NCBI GenBank assembly: GCA_009599575.1
Contig: VWND01000080.1
Span: 466,744-530,743, forward strand
Length of the DNA: 64,000 bases
Reading direction: 5' to 3'
From: Blumeriella jaapii
Taxonomy: Eukaryota > Ascomycota > Leotiomycetes > Helotiales > Drepanopezizaceae
The position numbers were made by a program, and so were the translations under genes. The notes below the pieces were generated by a model, which was given only the letters and a program-made list of their open reading frames with translations, made no database searches and was not told where the DNA came from. Of the stretch, positions 11,088-23,927 are shown piece after piece (position 1 is the first letter of the stretch; every line of letters starts with the position of its first letter).

Positions 11088-12445
11088 CTAGGAAACCACT
11101 TGCAGTAAGTCGGTAAATCCAAAGAATACAACCGTCGAGCGCCAGGCATTATCATCAGATAGGCAATTCTCCGACTTGTCGAGATGATCTCGAAACAGTG
11201 TTTGGAATTCTTTGTTGTCTTGTTTCCATCCAGCGGCCTCTGCTGCAATAAGGAGATCTTGTAGCCGCAATCCTCCGCTGTCTGGCATTGAAGCTCGCAT
11301 GTTTCGGCTGAGAACGTAGATGATTGATGGGTTTCGGCTGAGAACGTAGATGATTGATGGATTTCGGCCAAGATCCCTCTCGGCGTTTTTTTCTTCTGGA
11401 AATTGTTCGCGTCTGTCTGTGCATTCTTCATTCAGTACATGTAAATGTATATTGCTGTCAGGAACCAGATTGAGAGGAATTCCCGGGACTCTGGATGGAT
11501 CACGTTCCAAGTGGCAGGCAACTATCGCTACTTCGTGACTTATGTTTCACTGCCCGTAGCGCCAGACTCTGAGGTCGATCCTAAGGTCCTATTAGTCATA
11601 GACCATGGCTGGTTTTCTAGGCCACTCGGATATAGGACGACGTTGGCGGGATTGCTGGAGTAGGGTTCGGCAAGCACGCTTACGTAATCAGGAACGAACA
11701 GATAGCTCTTGTGTCTCTCGGATATCTCGGCGTAAAGCCGGATACACACATTCGTGCCTTTACCAGACAAATAAGGCATTTTGACGTCGAAAAGCCCAAG
11801 CAGAGAGCAAACAGTGTCCTCGATTGGCGTGATCGTTCTACCAGCAGCCCGTGACATTTTCCTTGCAATACTACAAGCATTTCTCTGATCAGGGTCTGTT
11901 GAAATACTCTCCAGGATAGTATCAATCCTCGATAGTGGTCCAGAAAGCATTGCCTTCGTTCCGAAAACCTCAAACTTCTGCCAAAGAAGTACAAGATCGA
12001 GGACACAAAGAACTCCTGTAGAGTCCACTCTTTGGTGAGCCGTCGACTGCGTATAAGTTCTTCTACAGTACTAGCCCGAGATTGAAGACAGTCGGATCAG
12101 ATTTAAGGTCCGGTGACCGAGTAATTTCTTCGAAGTATATGTAGCAACATTCAGACTGCTGATACCATCTACACAAGGAATTGATAGCTTCGGAAATAAC
12201 TGCACGACTTGTTTTGTTTTGTCGATGTAGCAGGTATCAATCCAGATGTCTACGCCCCAGCAGTGTGATAGAATAGCGTAGTCGGGGTTCTTGTCGCCGA
12301 AAAATTCTATTCTAGCTCCGTGGACTAAATGTTTGAGAGTTAAAAACAATGCATTAGCCTGAGCTTGCACTTTAAAAAAAGGTAGGTTTGGGAAAAGCTG
12401 GCAAGAACGCGAGCGAGCAGAAAGATACAGGCTGAAAGGCGGCAC
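11088..12445 (-). pseudogene. Decayed HET-domain gene
   Basis: HET-domain pieces follow one another in the right order on the minus strand but in different frames. FFGDKNPDYAILSHCWG and IWIDTCYIDKTKQ share one frame near 12,200-12,310. SEAINSLCRWYQQSECCY follows in a second frame near 12,150-12,200. LQEFFVSSILYFFGRSLRFS lies near 11,960-12,020. SIARKMSRAAGR and IEDTVCSLLGLFDVKMPYL, the usual later HET block, lie near 11,760-11,870. The segment normally lying between the SHxWG and WIDTCCID motifs is missing, about 40 residues. A C-terminal part continues to 11,088. Frameshifts and the internal deletion make a working protein unlikely. It would have been a self/non-self recognition protein. Confidence 0.8.
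11309..11368. repeat. Tandem 30-bp duplication within the HET pseudogene
   Basis: The unit beginning TTTCGGCTGAGAACGTAGAT occurs twice back to back, encoding a repeated NPSIIYVLSR on the minus strand. A third start (TTTCGGCCAAG) follows. Confidence 0.75.
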
Positions 12446-12994
12446 AGCGCTTTCAAGACGACGACGCTAGACTGGATATATACTGTACACAAACTCACAT
12501 CCACCTTACATCCATCGATAACCGCTTGTAGAAAGATGTTCTTGCTACTTAACTAGCAGATACTTCCTGGTCATAGTACCGCTTCTCAGTGGTCGATTGA
12601 AATTTATCAACTCGAATCCATTTGCATCATGTTGTGCTATACCTACATTCCCTTCATTCCTTTTATTTCCTTTGTTCCAGATTCATTCTTCTTGTACGCT
12701 TTCAGTAAATAGATATTCCTGGAGCTCGGAAAGGCTCGTAGTCACGTGATATCGAGCCTCCTCGGAGACTAGTTTTTCCGAGCGACTGACTAAGCGAGCC
12801 CGAACCTTCCGTCTTCTGCGGAAAGCTCGCCGCTCAGACTTAGAATAATACAAGTAACATCTTACTGCATACAATTCATCCGTTGCAGCCTCCGGTTAGG
12901 GTTCCTACCGACTACTCAGCTATGCACGACACATCAGAAACAAAGTGTACTTTGTACAACATTTGATTGTTACTCTATAATATCTTTATGTTTT
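12446..12994. other. Intergenic, no supported gene
   Basis: This is the region downstream of the aminopeptidase stop codon and upstream of the HET pseudogene. No coding signal is visible. Confidence 0.5.
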
Positions 12995-14672
12995 TCAGTA
13001 CACGTAGAAGCCTCCCTTCTTCTGGAAACCATAATACTTCTTAATCCGACTGATACCCTTCGCCTTGGCTGGCAGAGTATCGAAACTGCTAGCATAGGTC
13101 GCAACGGCATGTGCAATTCCCTTGGTCATCTCAAGCCATGCGCCGGTATTGGTGTTAGCCAGAATATCTCGAGCAGTGTGGTAGTTGGGATCGTAGATCG
13201 CGCCGATAGTTCCACCGTACTTGTCATAGTCCTCTTGGGTTTTGACACCATCCGCACCAGTAGTCAAACCCCCCGCCGCGATATTGGCGCTCAAGAATGG
13301 GCCGTAGTCGGAGCGGCCGTCGAATGCCGATGGATTGGTGGGAATGGAGACTTCGTTCGCGAAGTAGTCTTCCCACAGCTTCTCGACCTCAGCTGAGCCC
13401 GCGGGGCCGCTGATGTTGAAGGCCGAGCCATCTCCGTCGTAAATCTCATAAACGAAATTGGGAGACGCGATCATGTCGAAGTTGAGATAAAGACGAATCT
13501 TGTCGGTTTCCCCTTGGGGAAGGGTTGTTACGTAGTGCTCAGAACCGAGAAGTCCTTCTTCCTCTCCTGACCACCATCCGAATCGGACAGCATTATTGAT
13601 CGAGAAATCGACTAGTTTGAGGGCAACTTCAAGAATACCGACGGTTCCTGATCCGTTATCGTTGATGCCAGGACCTCAGGATGAGCTTAGTTCAAAAAAC
13701 TTACGTGAGAAGGAGGGAAATCGACATACCAGCTTGCACAGAGTCAGTGTGAGCTCCTACCATGAGCACGTTCTCCGCGTCACCGGCCTTGGTTTGGGCG
13801 ATCACATTGTATCTGGGGGGGAAATCAGAATACTCGTCTTCAGAAGCTTCGGAAAATGCGTACGTGGTGATATTAGTAACGACAACGTTCAAGGTCGCTT
13901 CACCACCGGAGGCGACCAAAGCCAAGCCATCTTCCATGCTTATTCCAACCGTGGGTGGGTAATCACCCGCCTCTCCGAGGGTTCCTTGAAGCAATGTATT
14001 AGGCACGTTGTTGTACACGATAGCTCCGACAGCGCCTGCAGCCTTTGCGAGTGTGGCCTTGAAAGGTCAGTACTGACAAGTGCTAAAATCACGGAAGCGA
14101 ACTAAGCTACCTATAGGTAGGTATGTTTACCTTGAGAGAAAAATTGCAGGTTCCACGGCTGATGAGCGCAATAGCCCCCGACACAGTAACTGGATAGTCC
14201 GCAGCATCGCAGCCAACGTTCGCAACTGCGACGAGCTGCGCGGTGGGGTTGCCGGAAGCTGAAAAACTCATGGGGGAAACCGTCACGGTTGCATTCGCCA
14301 CTCTGAAGTCTGCACGGGCCGATGGGACGGTGAATTCCTGAGTAGATACATCATAATAGCCGGTGGCGTTCAAGGTCGACACAAGGTAATCAACAGTCGA
14401 TTGGTGACCTGGGGTGCCAATGTATCTGTTGCGTCCCTCGGTCGCGTAGGCAAAGTCTTCTAGGATCTGTCCCTTCCTCACGAGCTCAGAGCTGAACAGG
14501 CATTTGCGCAAATTGCTCTAGGACATATTAATCATGTATGAATAAACTTATAGGGAGACCATACCGACTCGACCAAAGGCGACGCTCTTGCCTCGAGTGA
14601 CACATCGGCAACATGAGCGTCGGCGAGGGAAGCGATTGTCGCAACGATACTGACGTACGTGGCGAACTGCAT
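12995..14672 (-). CDS. Secreted M28 aminopeptidase with PA domain, four exons
   Basis: Exons 14672-14565, 14517-14131, 14057-13730 and 13674-12995 join in frame to 500 residues. Introns of 47, 73 and 55 bp have GT-AG ends. The N-terminus is a signal peptide ending near SLADA. Residues around 150-250 form a protease-associated (PA) domain (VSGAIALISRGTCNFSLK, AGAVGAIVYNN). The M28 zinc peptidase core shows VGAHTDSV (zinc His and Asp), GPGINDNGSG (bridging Asp), and GWWSGEEEGLLGS (catalytic and zinc Glu). An Asp occurs in FDMIASPN, and the last ligand His in YHTARD. This is the layout of fungal leucyl aminopeptidase 2 and aminopeptidase Y, which remove N-terminal residues from peptides outside the cell or in the vacuole. 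The gene looks intact. Confidence 0.92.
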
Positions 14673-16342
14673 GGTCGAGAATTCACTTCCTCAAGCAACG
14701 AAAAACACAGAGAAGTGCAAAGTATCGCTTTTATACATCGCCGTCGGGCGGCGAAGACGTCTACACTTGATCGTCGTCGACACGCTCTTGGCAGGGACTC
14801 ATCAACATGCTGGACCTTCCTTCGTGGTACCGTAGTGGAGGAACAGTACGAAAGTAGCATTGTCCTCGTTTCACTTAGCTATGCGAAGCTTCCATTTGAG
14901 GAACATCTTATCTTTCCGTTCGGACTTTTGTCATCTCGCATCGTACATCGTTTGCTACGCGCGATGATCTCCAATCACTCGAGCCTGATCTTCCGAAGTT
15001 GAATAACCCCGTTCTTGACGGGGAAGGTGCCAAGGCGATACCAAATGTTTCCTTGCATGTAAATCAACGTGGGAGGATGCACAGGCGGATATTTGGCCTG
15101 TTTTGAAGGGGTGAGCCGAGAGCGCGGTTGGAGTAGAAAGCTTCTGGTTGATCATGTCGACATTTTTCGTCATTGAGCAAACACTGATCCACTTTTCTAG
15201 AGAGTGGAGGAATAAGCCTTCGGCGGGATGTATTGTTTTCAACGACGTAGCGAATAATATTGGTGTAGGTTCATTGTGCACTTCTGACCTTCTCGATTAC
15301 TCGCAAGTCATGTAGTAAACGGGGACGAGATGGATGGTCGAAGCCCTATACGCAAGCTACCCACAGTTGATGACGCTTTTCAAGTTCAATCTGGTACATC
15401 TCTGATAGCTGTACCACCTCCCTGTTTTGCTCGGTGCTAAACCGGGATATGGTTCGGCTATCAACATCGAAGCATTCGTGATTCAATTGCTAACACGACT
15501 AAAAAACTTGATCAATGCAGATGCAATACATTCATTTCCCCTCATGGGTTTTCCGAGGCAGATAGCAAGTTCTCATCAGATTTTGATATTTTGCTACTAC
15601 TCATAGCAGCGGCTTCTTCTGGCATAACCTTCTACTTAGAACCTATTTCCAGCAGTCAAATAAACTTTGATATTGGCACTTAAGCTTGTACTAGCTTACA
15701 CATGCTTGTTTAAGCTAGAACTCGGGGGAAATAACAATTCTCTCAAGGACCACACAATTTTATCTCCTAGGAACACTTTTCTCGATTTGCGTTTGCTTTT
15801 CGCGCGGCGTTTTTCTCTCTGCTCGGTTTGCAGTTCGCCATTTCACGCCAGCCCACCGAACATCTCCTTTTCGCGCCCCTGGGAGTTGAAGCCGTCTTCG
15901 AAGACTCAGTCATGCTTATGCTCATCGCCCAGATTGCTTTCCGTGCATCGGATAGTTCATTTAGCTTCTCCGTTCTCCTCCGACACGAAATCATAAACTC
16001 CATGTCAAGGACTTGAAGCTGGTCTCAAGCCTCCGCCTGATCCAGATCAACGCCTCCAAGATGCCCATATCCCTAACGCCTTCCCCTCCCCGCTACGAGC
16101 CAACCCGCAGATATTGGACCCCGGCCCTCCAGCCTCTTTTCTCATCCCATCAACTCATGCCACTTTCTCCGTCATCTCAACCTTTCTCTGCCTTCCCCAT
16201 TCTTTGAATCGCCGACAACTCACGGATCACAGAAATAATAGTACTCCGCGTCTGAGCTATGTAGCGTAGGCTGTGGCGCGAGGGGCGGGTTGATCTTGGG
16301 TCCTGCGGCAGCAAACTTTTGGCATTCAGCTTCACCCAGGTT
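14673..16342. other. Intergenic, no supported gene
   Basis: The aminopeptidase promoter lies at the left side. A 109-codon frame at 15,667-15,996 (+) has no recognisable feature and I do not accept it as a gene. Confidence 0.5.
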
Positions 16343-16842
16343 TCAATTAGCATTGTCTTCCTCTCGCCATTCTTCGCTGTTTCCCGCACCCGAGCCCCTG
16401 TTGGCCACAGAGAGAGGAAGAGAGAACGCACTCTGTTGGCCATCACAATCCGCCACCCGAAATCCAATCAAGTCCGTACTCTTGCTGTTCGCGATCGCCG
16501 CGCACGCATTGTGCTGGTCGCCGCAAGCCCGCATCGCGGCGCTCAAGAAGTCAGGGAACCCCTCTCCAGCGAGAGCAAAGGGCTTCTGGGGATCGTTAGT
16601 CGCGGTTATGGGGGCGACGGGAATGCCGCCCAGGGCTTCTGCGAAGGTCTGGCATCCCGCTCTGGTTAGTGATGCTTCTCGAAGCAAGAGAGTGAACAGA
16701 TGGCACGAACGAGGGTGCGTACCTGCAGATTTTCGGCTTCGGCGCGCGGGAGGTTCAAGACGCCGGGGAACCCCAAACGCATGTCCTTCGCTGCGCCGAT
16801 ACCCATTATCGAAGATATCATCATCGGAGTGAGTAGCTTCAT
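16343..16842 (-). CDS. Candidate small secreted cysteine-containing protein, two exons
   Basis: Start ATG at 16842. Exon 1 (16842-16723) ends at CTGCAG followed by GTACGC. A 74-bp intron ends in GCCAG at 16649, and exon 2 runs 16648-16343. The model gives 141 residues. Residues 1-18 are hydrophobic with a small-residue end (GIGAA), as in a signal peptide. Exon 2 holds CGDQHNACAAIANSK and VADCDGQQ, a spacing of Cys, Gln and Asn seen in many small secreted fungal proteins. The tail after DCDGQQ is less convincing and may contain a further intron beginning GTGCGT, so the C-terminus is uncertain. Function unknown. Confidence 0.55.
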
Positions 16843-18901
16843 CTTCGCTCGCGCGGCGGATCGAAATCTCTGTCACGCCAGACGGTCGAGGCGATCTCGT
16901 TTTCTTTTTGCCCTTCGGATTTGCGTGCTTGTAAGGTGAATGCATTGGGGAACATGGGAAGAGGCGTTGACAGGTGTTAAGGTACGGCGTCGCAAAAAGC
17001 GTTTCGGATACAGAGTCGGGATGGGATGCTGAAACGGACATGGAGATGACCCGGCCACATTGGCGAAAGAGCATAAATAGAAGTAAGCGAGGAAACGGAT
17101 AAACACTCTCACGTGTCTCTATTCCCGGATGGGTGGTAAGGGGTGCCGAAAGTGATAGACAATGAATGACAAGGCGGGTAGGGTACAGTAGATAAGGTTG
17201 CTCGGGATGAACCCTATTCGTACCTGCTTGCTTTTTTGGCTGTCTCCTTGGACTTTGCAATGTTCTGGTTGATGATACAGTAAGTAAATGTAGAAAATCA
17301 GAAAGTTGTAGAAGGGGTATCGCTGTAATTGAAACAGCTACGAGATCTGTTCAAGACAATCCTGAAAAAGTCAACATGGTAGCGAATGCGAATGCTGAAG
17401 GGGATAGAGAGACTCAAGGTCACGCGTGTACTGGAAAGTGAAAGGCAATTATCAACGTCACCAAGATGATCGACTTGCCAAGGAAGTGAGCTGATGTAGG
17501 CGCGTAAGAAATTGTGAATAGCGGCTGAGGGGAGGAATGATACATGGAGCAGCACCTAGATCAGGAACAATGCAAGAAGTGGTATGTAAACCTGGTGACA
17601 AGTGTTGATGCTGTCTCGAACTGTATAATAATACCGTGTTTGGTTAATGTGAAAAGCAATCATTAAAGTCATAACTGTGCGATAGTGTATTGACCTACAT
17701 ACTGTAGATCCCCCAAGGACAGTAAGAAGAAAAATTTTGGTATTGGGAGTACTGGAACTTGCTCTGAACCTTGACTTCGGTTTTCGGACTGTAGGAGATC
17801 TAGAAGCAATTGATAAGCACGGAGTTTTAGTCTGGTTTTTGCTGTGGAATATAGGAGACTTATACGATATTGAGATCTGATCTGAAGACCCACGGAGGAC
17901 CAGGGATAGCACTTATCCGCCGTACTGTACTTTCGCAGAAAACCGAACTTTTGTTCTCTGCTTCTACGAAAATATCCAGTAAGTCACCGAGGTGATTCAG
18001 GAATTCTTTTGTAAGAAAGGGGCAAAGAATGTAGCATCAATAACTTCATACAGCACAGCACCACGTTCGATCGCCCCCAAAGCTTGAAGAAAATTAGCAC
18101 TGCGCCACCGGCACCACCTGATGTTATACACGACCTCCTGGTGTGTGTAAGGTGAAAGAACATGAAAGGTACGTATGTACGCCAAAACATTGCAATTACT
18201 TCCACACATATTGGATTTTAAATATCCTGCGGTTTTCGCTTGCTGGCTGTGTGGATAATAACGAACAGTACACAAGGAGACGACCTCCACCTAACCAACG
18301 GTCCCGCTTTGCACGATTTCAGGGACCAAATGCTGTCAGCCGAAAATCGGGAGATCACTCTATCAGTGCCAGGGCCATGCTCAGCTCGCCAGACACGACT
18401 CGATGGACATCTCTGTACATTCCACTGTACATCTGCGCCAGTAGTCGAGGACCGATGACCTCACGACACGGAGACATGTTCACGTAAACAGATTGAAGAT
18501 CGGACACTTTGGTATCCGCGCGGACGTCGCAGGCATCGAAATCTGCAGAACTTGGCTTTGCTAGAACGAGGAAAGGCAAGGAGGGGTGAAGTGACCATTG
18601 GGTGGCGAGCTCGTAGTTTGCGGCACGGAGAGCTCCTGCTGGCCTCGATTGGAGCTTCTCTTGCTCGCCGAGCAAGTAGCCAGGCAGGCTGCCGCGGCGC
18701 AGCAGCCGGAGCTGGGCAGATGGCGTGAAGAGGCTGGAGGGAAGGTATATGAGGACAACTTCACCCCATGGGAAGTTGGGGTATTACGCAAGTGTTGTTG
18801 ACTTTCGAAGACGATCAAATCCGACAACCGATTAAACGTCTCCCTTCACCTGGAGAACACAGCCGTCGAAACCCCAAGTCCTACCCCACAACAAGCCCCC
18901 A
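16843..18901. other. Intergenic, no supported gene
   Basis: Several frames of 60-120 codons occur on both strands without motifs, start context or splice support. Confidence 0.5.
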
Positions 18902-19431
18902 ATGAAGCTTACTCTCGTCGCCGTGGCGCTCTGGGCTTCCGTCGCAGCAGCAGCGGCTGACGATCTCGACGTGTAAAGCCCCCCTCCACGCTCTCCGGGC
19001 CTCGCATTTCTAACGGGCCACGCAGCGGCTCCGTCATCTCCGACTTCTACCCCGAATCCACGCCGGCCATCGACGCGAAAGCCTCGACCTCGCTCGCGGC
19101 CGCGCTGCACAGCGTGCAGTCGACCTGGCTCGACTCCTCCAAGTGGACCTCGGCGCGCGACGCCATCTACTCGGCGGCGCCCGCCTCCGTGCAGGCCTCC
19201 ATCGACAAGTCCGGCTACAACTACGCCGCCCTCACGACCCAGGATTGGTACACGGAGAACGTGCCCGAGGCGCAGCGGACCGATGTCGCGAGGGAGATCG
19301 AGGCCATCAACAGCGCGGCGGCGAGGATCGTGGGCACGCCGAGCACGAGCACGGGCGGTGCGATGAGGACGGCGGCGCCGATGCTTGTGGGTGCCGTGGG
19401 AGTGGTGGGCGGTGTGTGGGCGGTTTTGTAG
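18902..19431 (+). CDS. Small secreted, probably GPI-anchored protein, two exons
   Basis: Exon 1 is 18902-18972, intron 18973-19025 (53 bp, GTAAAG to CGCAG) and exon 2 19026-19431, giving 158 residues. The N-terminus is a signal peptide with a run of alanines ending near AAAADD. The mature part is mixed helical, with WLDSSKWTSARDAIYSAAP, SVQASIDKSGYNY and TQDWYTENVPEAQR. The C-terminus has a small-residue stretch (STSTGGAMRTAAP) followed by a hydrophobic end (MLVGAVGVVGGVWAVL). That is the pattern of a GPI-attachment signal, so the protein is probably tethered to the plasma membrane or cell wall. Similar secreted proteins are common in ascomycetes, but I know no biochemical function. GC-rich codon use is consistent with expression. 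Confidence 0.75.
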
Positions 19432-20105
19432 AGGTGTGAGAGGTGATGGCACTCGGCGGTTGGGAGGACGGTGTCAGGTTATGATGAGTCGTGGGAAGAA
19501 GACCTGGTGTCTTGAGATTCTGCAAGACGTAGAAGAGGAGACAGGTTGACGAGAACCTGATCATTTCTACCAACGGTAATGAATTACAATGGAGCTCAGA
19601 CTTGGCCTCACAATACCGGGATGTTGCCGTTGGCTGCATTGTGATTATGGGCTTGAGCTGTTTGTTCTTCTCCGGACTGGTGCAAGTTAAGCGAAGTAAA
19701 CAAGGTCGAGGATTTAAAATGCGATCTTCAACGTCGGTTTCTCCCCCACCTGTGCCTCTGCGTATCTTTTGTTATTCTCACAAGTGCTCCACGCCAAAGT
19801 GTACCAAGATAGCCTCGTGAGAAACGCAAACGCACTTTCATTTCGCAACAACATTGGGCTCTGAGTCGTAAGCTAAATAGCATGCGTTATGTATCATTGG
19901 ACTAATGCTCGAGATGAGGAGAGCGCCAATAGGTGCTGCAAACGGATGACAAGGTGAGATTCGACTTGCGCTGCTGATCGCAAGCCCTGCCGGTTTGTTC
20001 TCTGGATCATGCATGGCTTGTGAAGGAGTGAAGATGGGCCCCTTCGCATTACTTGACTCTAGTAGATGGGAGGACCTGAAATATCAAGATTTCGTTCAAC
20101 GTATT
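19432..20105. other. Intergenic between convergent genes
   Basis: 3' flanks of the GPI-type protein gene and of the anion exchanger gene. No coding signal. Confidence 0.55.
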
Positions 20106-22210
20106 TTACACAGCACGCTCACCCACAATTCTCTCGCTCTTCTCCTTCCCCTTGGGTTCCTCGGACACTGCTTCGCTCGCCATGCTATCCTCCTCGTCCT
20201 CCGGCGTCCCTTCCCGGCACGCCCACGCATCAATGAAACGAAGAGTCTCCCGGTTCCATATCTTGTTCATGAGCAGGAGACGGATGGGAACGAGGGCGAC
20301 GACGATTACTTTATGAAAGTCAGTACATCCTCCTGGCACACTTCGGATACACACTCGCGATTTGCCTGCTCGTAGGCGCTCTTCCCTATGGATCAAGGAA
20401 AGCAAAAAGAGAGAGGAGAGGAGAGGAGATGTGCTTACGGGGAAATCCCGGCGCCGCAACTGTGAGTGTCGTGTAGAAGATCACCCCCGTCATGATGATC
20501 TGCACCAACGTGTACCCGTGAATCCCCCAATAATTCTTCACTCCCTGCGGCAGCTTCGGCAGCTCGGACGGCGGCGTAAGCATGTAGAAGAAGCGGAACA
20601 GGATGGGGTTCACGGCCAGCGATTGCTCGCCCATGAACAGGAAGAGACCCGCCAGCACGGACGTCGGCGTCAGGCCGAGGACGTGCTGAAAGGGCGGAGA
20701 TACAAAGACGAGGATCCCGGCGGCTTGCAGGAAGGGGGACCACCGCTGCTCGTAGACTTCTTGGTTCTCCTCGAAGGTGATTTCTTCTTCGCCGGTTCGG
20801 GGGTTGAGAGTTGTGGTAGGTCTCGGGGCAGAGGTGGTGTGTAGGAGCGATTCGGCATGCAGCGGTGCTTGCGGCAACAGACCGTTTGCGGGCGGGATAC
20901 CTAGAATCCCGCACAGCGCCGTGGTTGTTCCCAGTAACATGATGTCCCAGGCGAAACCACCGGGTTTCTTCGTGCCGTAGCGAGGCAGAGTGCAGATGAT
21001 GGAAGAGATCTCGTGATCGAAGTAGAACAGCACTGTGATGATTGCGCCTGGGAGAATAGCCAGGAAGATCCATTCGACGGGCAACTTCCAGAATTGGACG
21101 AAGAAGGTGGAGCGGGAGGGGTCAGAGGGCCGGAACGAGGTTTGCACGATGAGGGTTGACTTGTCGAGGGTGGCGAGTTCGCCAATATTGGGTATGCCAA
21201 TGAAAAGGATGATGGAGATTGCGGCGGCATATTCGGAGAGGCCCATTCTGATATAGCGGTGGAACAGAGGTTTCCAGGAGTTGGCCGTTGACAGAGCCAC
21301 AGCCAGAAGGAAAGTCCCTATGGCGCCTATGACTGAGTAGAGAAAAGAGGCGAACGAGACGGAGGCATGGTTGCGTTGGAGCTCCTGAATAGCTTTGTGG
21401 AAGTATATGACGCTGTTGAGGAGGGAGAAGATATCGGCGCTGAATGTCGTTACGTACTTCATGGTCCAGTCATGGGCATTGAAGATGGCAAGTAAGTAGT
21501 GCATCCAACCGGCATGGATGAGGGCCCAGGCCATAAGAGAAAGGAAGTCAACCTTAGAGATGTTCAGCAGTGCCCAGCAACACAACAGCCAGAACTTACG
21601 TGAAATGAGCTTTTGCACAGCTCATATATGTTCTCAGCTAATACGGCAAACGGTCCTGTGACGCCAAGGATTGTCAAAGGCTGGATTGAGAATCTGGGTC
21701 TATCTGTGAGCGAGCGATCTTCGAAATGTCCAGCCTAACCCACAGCGAGAAAATGATTCCACACAGCCCAGTACTAAACACGATTTCGATTGTTCCCCAA
21801 TTTGCTCCTGTTCTTACGTAAAGATCACTCGCGAACGTGATCCCTGGTAGAATGTTGGTGAAAAACACATAGACGGCACTGGCGAACACGAGTTGGTTGA
21901 ACAGTGTCCAGTCTGAGAGATATCGCTTCCGTACATTGCGGATATCTTGCTTGAGAAGTCTGAAGGGCCGCAATTTTCCCTCTGGTTTGAATAGAGATTT
22001 TAACCTTTGCCTCAAGGGAGGTTTTGAACGGGGCTCCATCGAGGAGTACGTCGCGTCGGTATGCTGCTGGACCTCCTTTTCGAAAACGGTTTTCTCTTGG
22101 TCACTGACATCGGTATTGAGATCGGGATCTGTGGTTTGATTCCCGGGCCCCTCTCGTCCTTTGGCACTGATGCCCGAGCTGGAGGAGTTCCCCGACGGCG
22201 ACACCATCAT
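20106..22210 (-). CDS. Bor1-type anion exchanger (SLC4 bicarbonate/borate transporter family), four exons
   Basis: Exons 22210-21744, 21693-21600, 21552-20439 and 20308-20106 join in frame to 625 residues. Introns are 50, 47 and 130 bp with GT-AG ends. The second splice site restores QPLTILGVTGPFAVLAENIY. SLC4 hallmarks follow: ILPGAIITVLFYFDHEISS, FAWDIMLLGTTTALCGILG, IPPANGLLPQAPLHAESL, and near the end LVPIRLLLMNKIWNRETLRF and DAWACREGTPEDEED. Yeast Bor1 exports borate across the plasma membrane, and animal relatives exchange bicarbonate. The cytoplasmic N-terminus (about 85 residues) is Ser-rich and charged. About a dozen membrane helices are expected. The gene looks complete. Its substrate is inferred from family membership. 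Confidence 0.93.
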
Positions 22211-23927
22211 GGCAGTTGTGGTGCGTCTAGGATTAAGAGTGGGATTGGTGGTTGCACTCGATCACCAACAGAATCCCTTCTGAAAGGCCGACCAGGCCAA
22301 CCGCAAACCACTATCGCAACATCTTATTCGATCTGGACCACGGTCGTCACTGATGTTGGCTAGGTTGATATTTTGAGAGAAAATGTGTTGTCGAGACGAG
22401 TCACTAGCTGTTCGGCCACGTGCGGTAACTCTAGCTCCCGCCGAGAGCTCTTGTCCGAGGCAAGACCTTGGAGAGTCACTGAAGGAAGACATTAACAGGT
22501 GTGTACTGTATGAAAAGTGATAGTAAAACCGCTTACGTATCGATGCATAGAGGTAAGAAGTGCTGTTTTCTCGGCTGATATTGGTGCATCGTACCCAGCT
22601 TGTAAATTCCACTTCCCTCGATTTCTCTTTCATCCACACAAGTCGAAGGTCCAGAATCTACCTACAGTACAGTGCTGTAGGTACAATTGATTAGCCCGTG
22701 TAAGTGAGGCTGGGAACGACGGCGTTCGATTTCTTTTCTCGCCTTCACCCAAGCACACAACAACCCCATGCTCGTTTTGCCTAGAGTTGAAGCTCTCGTC
22801 TTTTGATATGTAGTTCGATAGCAGGCTATTCGATCTTCAGATCATGTTCTCCCGACCATAAAGGCCCTGAACATCCCCGCCATCCTTAGTTGCCTTTGAC
22901 TACCCCTCCCCTCCCGTTGGGTTATGTCATCCCACCTGCGCGGCCTAGGCAATCTTACAGTATAGATGCAAGCCTCTCATCCTCAAGTCTGCGGGATGAC
23001 GTGCGGATAAGTCTGCAGTCGCCATACGGAGACAGACGAGCAAGCCAGCGCCCGATCTAGCACCTAGATTAATAGCGCATGTGTGGGCGATCATTGCAGA
23101 TGCAATCACCCATCTCGATACACCACAAGGATACTGAAGGGCGAGAGAAAAACGTTTCCCAAGCCCTCGCTGAGTTACCCACCCCTGAATCGACTTGGCT
23201 CACAGTTTTTAAGTTAGGACACTGGAAGTTACAAACTAAACGCAAAATCCAAGGTTAGCAGTAAAGTGATAATACCCTTATATCGCCCTGCCATTCCCGC
23301 GAATGCTGCCCCGAAAACTTCCTCTGGATATCCTCACCACGCTAGTATTGAAGATTGTAGGGCTGATGCGATTTGTTTATGCGATAGCAGCGATCGAGGA
23401 TATGAGAAAAGGGCATATAGATGGAAGTGGTTGCTCTCCGTTTCTGCTTTTGAATCTATCTGTCAAGCCGCCATTCCCGTTTCCAGTGATTCCCTAAATC
23501 GATATCCTAATCTTCATCGCGGGTAGCGAAAAAGTGGTACTTAACTATAAAAGACGTTTGTAATCCATAAATCAGCTTTCAAAGGTCAAGCTTACTGCCT
23601 CCGGGCTCAATTTCTGGAGCTGAAATCTGTGTTTTCGGGTGCATTTCAGTCGAGGGACATTATTCGCTCGAGCCGTAGCACAGTACCGCAGACAGTTTGA
23701 ACTGGGCAGGATACCTACTGTATCAAGATTCCAAGACCACACTCTGCCAAGAAAAATCAAATGAATATCCACCAAAAACTGCAAATGACTCTCTACAAAC
23801 ATCACCTCGAAACAACAACGATGCCGAGAACGGAAGAGAAAAAGAGAAGAAGCCAAAAAAAAAATGAGAAACCAAAGGAGAAAAACATGCAACAGTGGGT
23901 ATTCGCTGGTGGTCACCCACCCAACTA
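22211..23927. other. Intergenic, no supported gene
   Basis: The anion exchanger promoter lies at the left. The rest holds only short frames. I see no repeats of note. Confidence 0.5.

Noticed and set aside
18355..18675. 106-codon minus-strand frame
   Set aside because: No start context, splice site or recognisable motif; composition is not distinct from its surroundings.
20362..21073. Overlapping frames antisense to or out of frame with the anion exchanger gene
   Set aside because: Shadows of the conserved SLC4 coding sequence.
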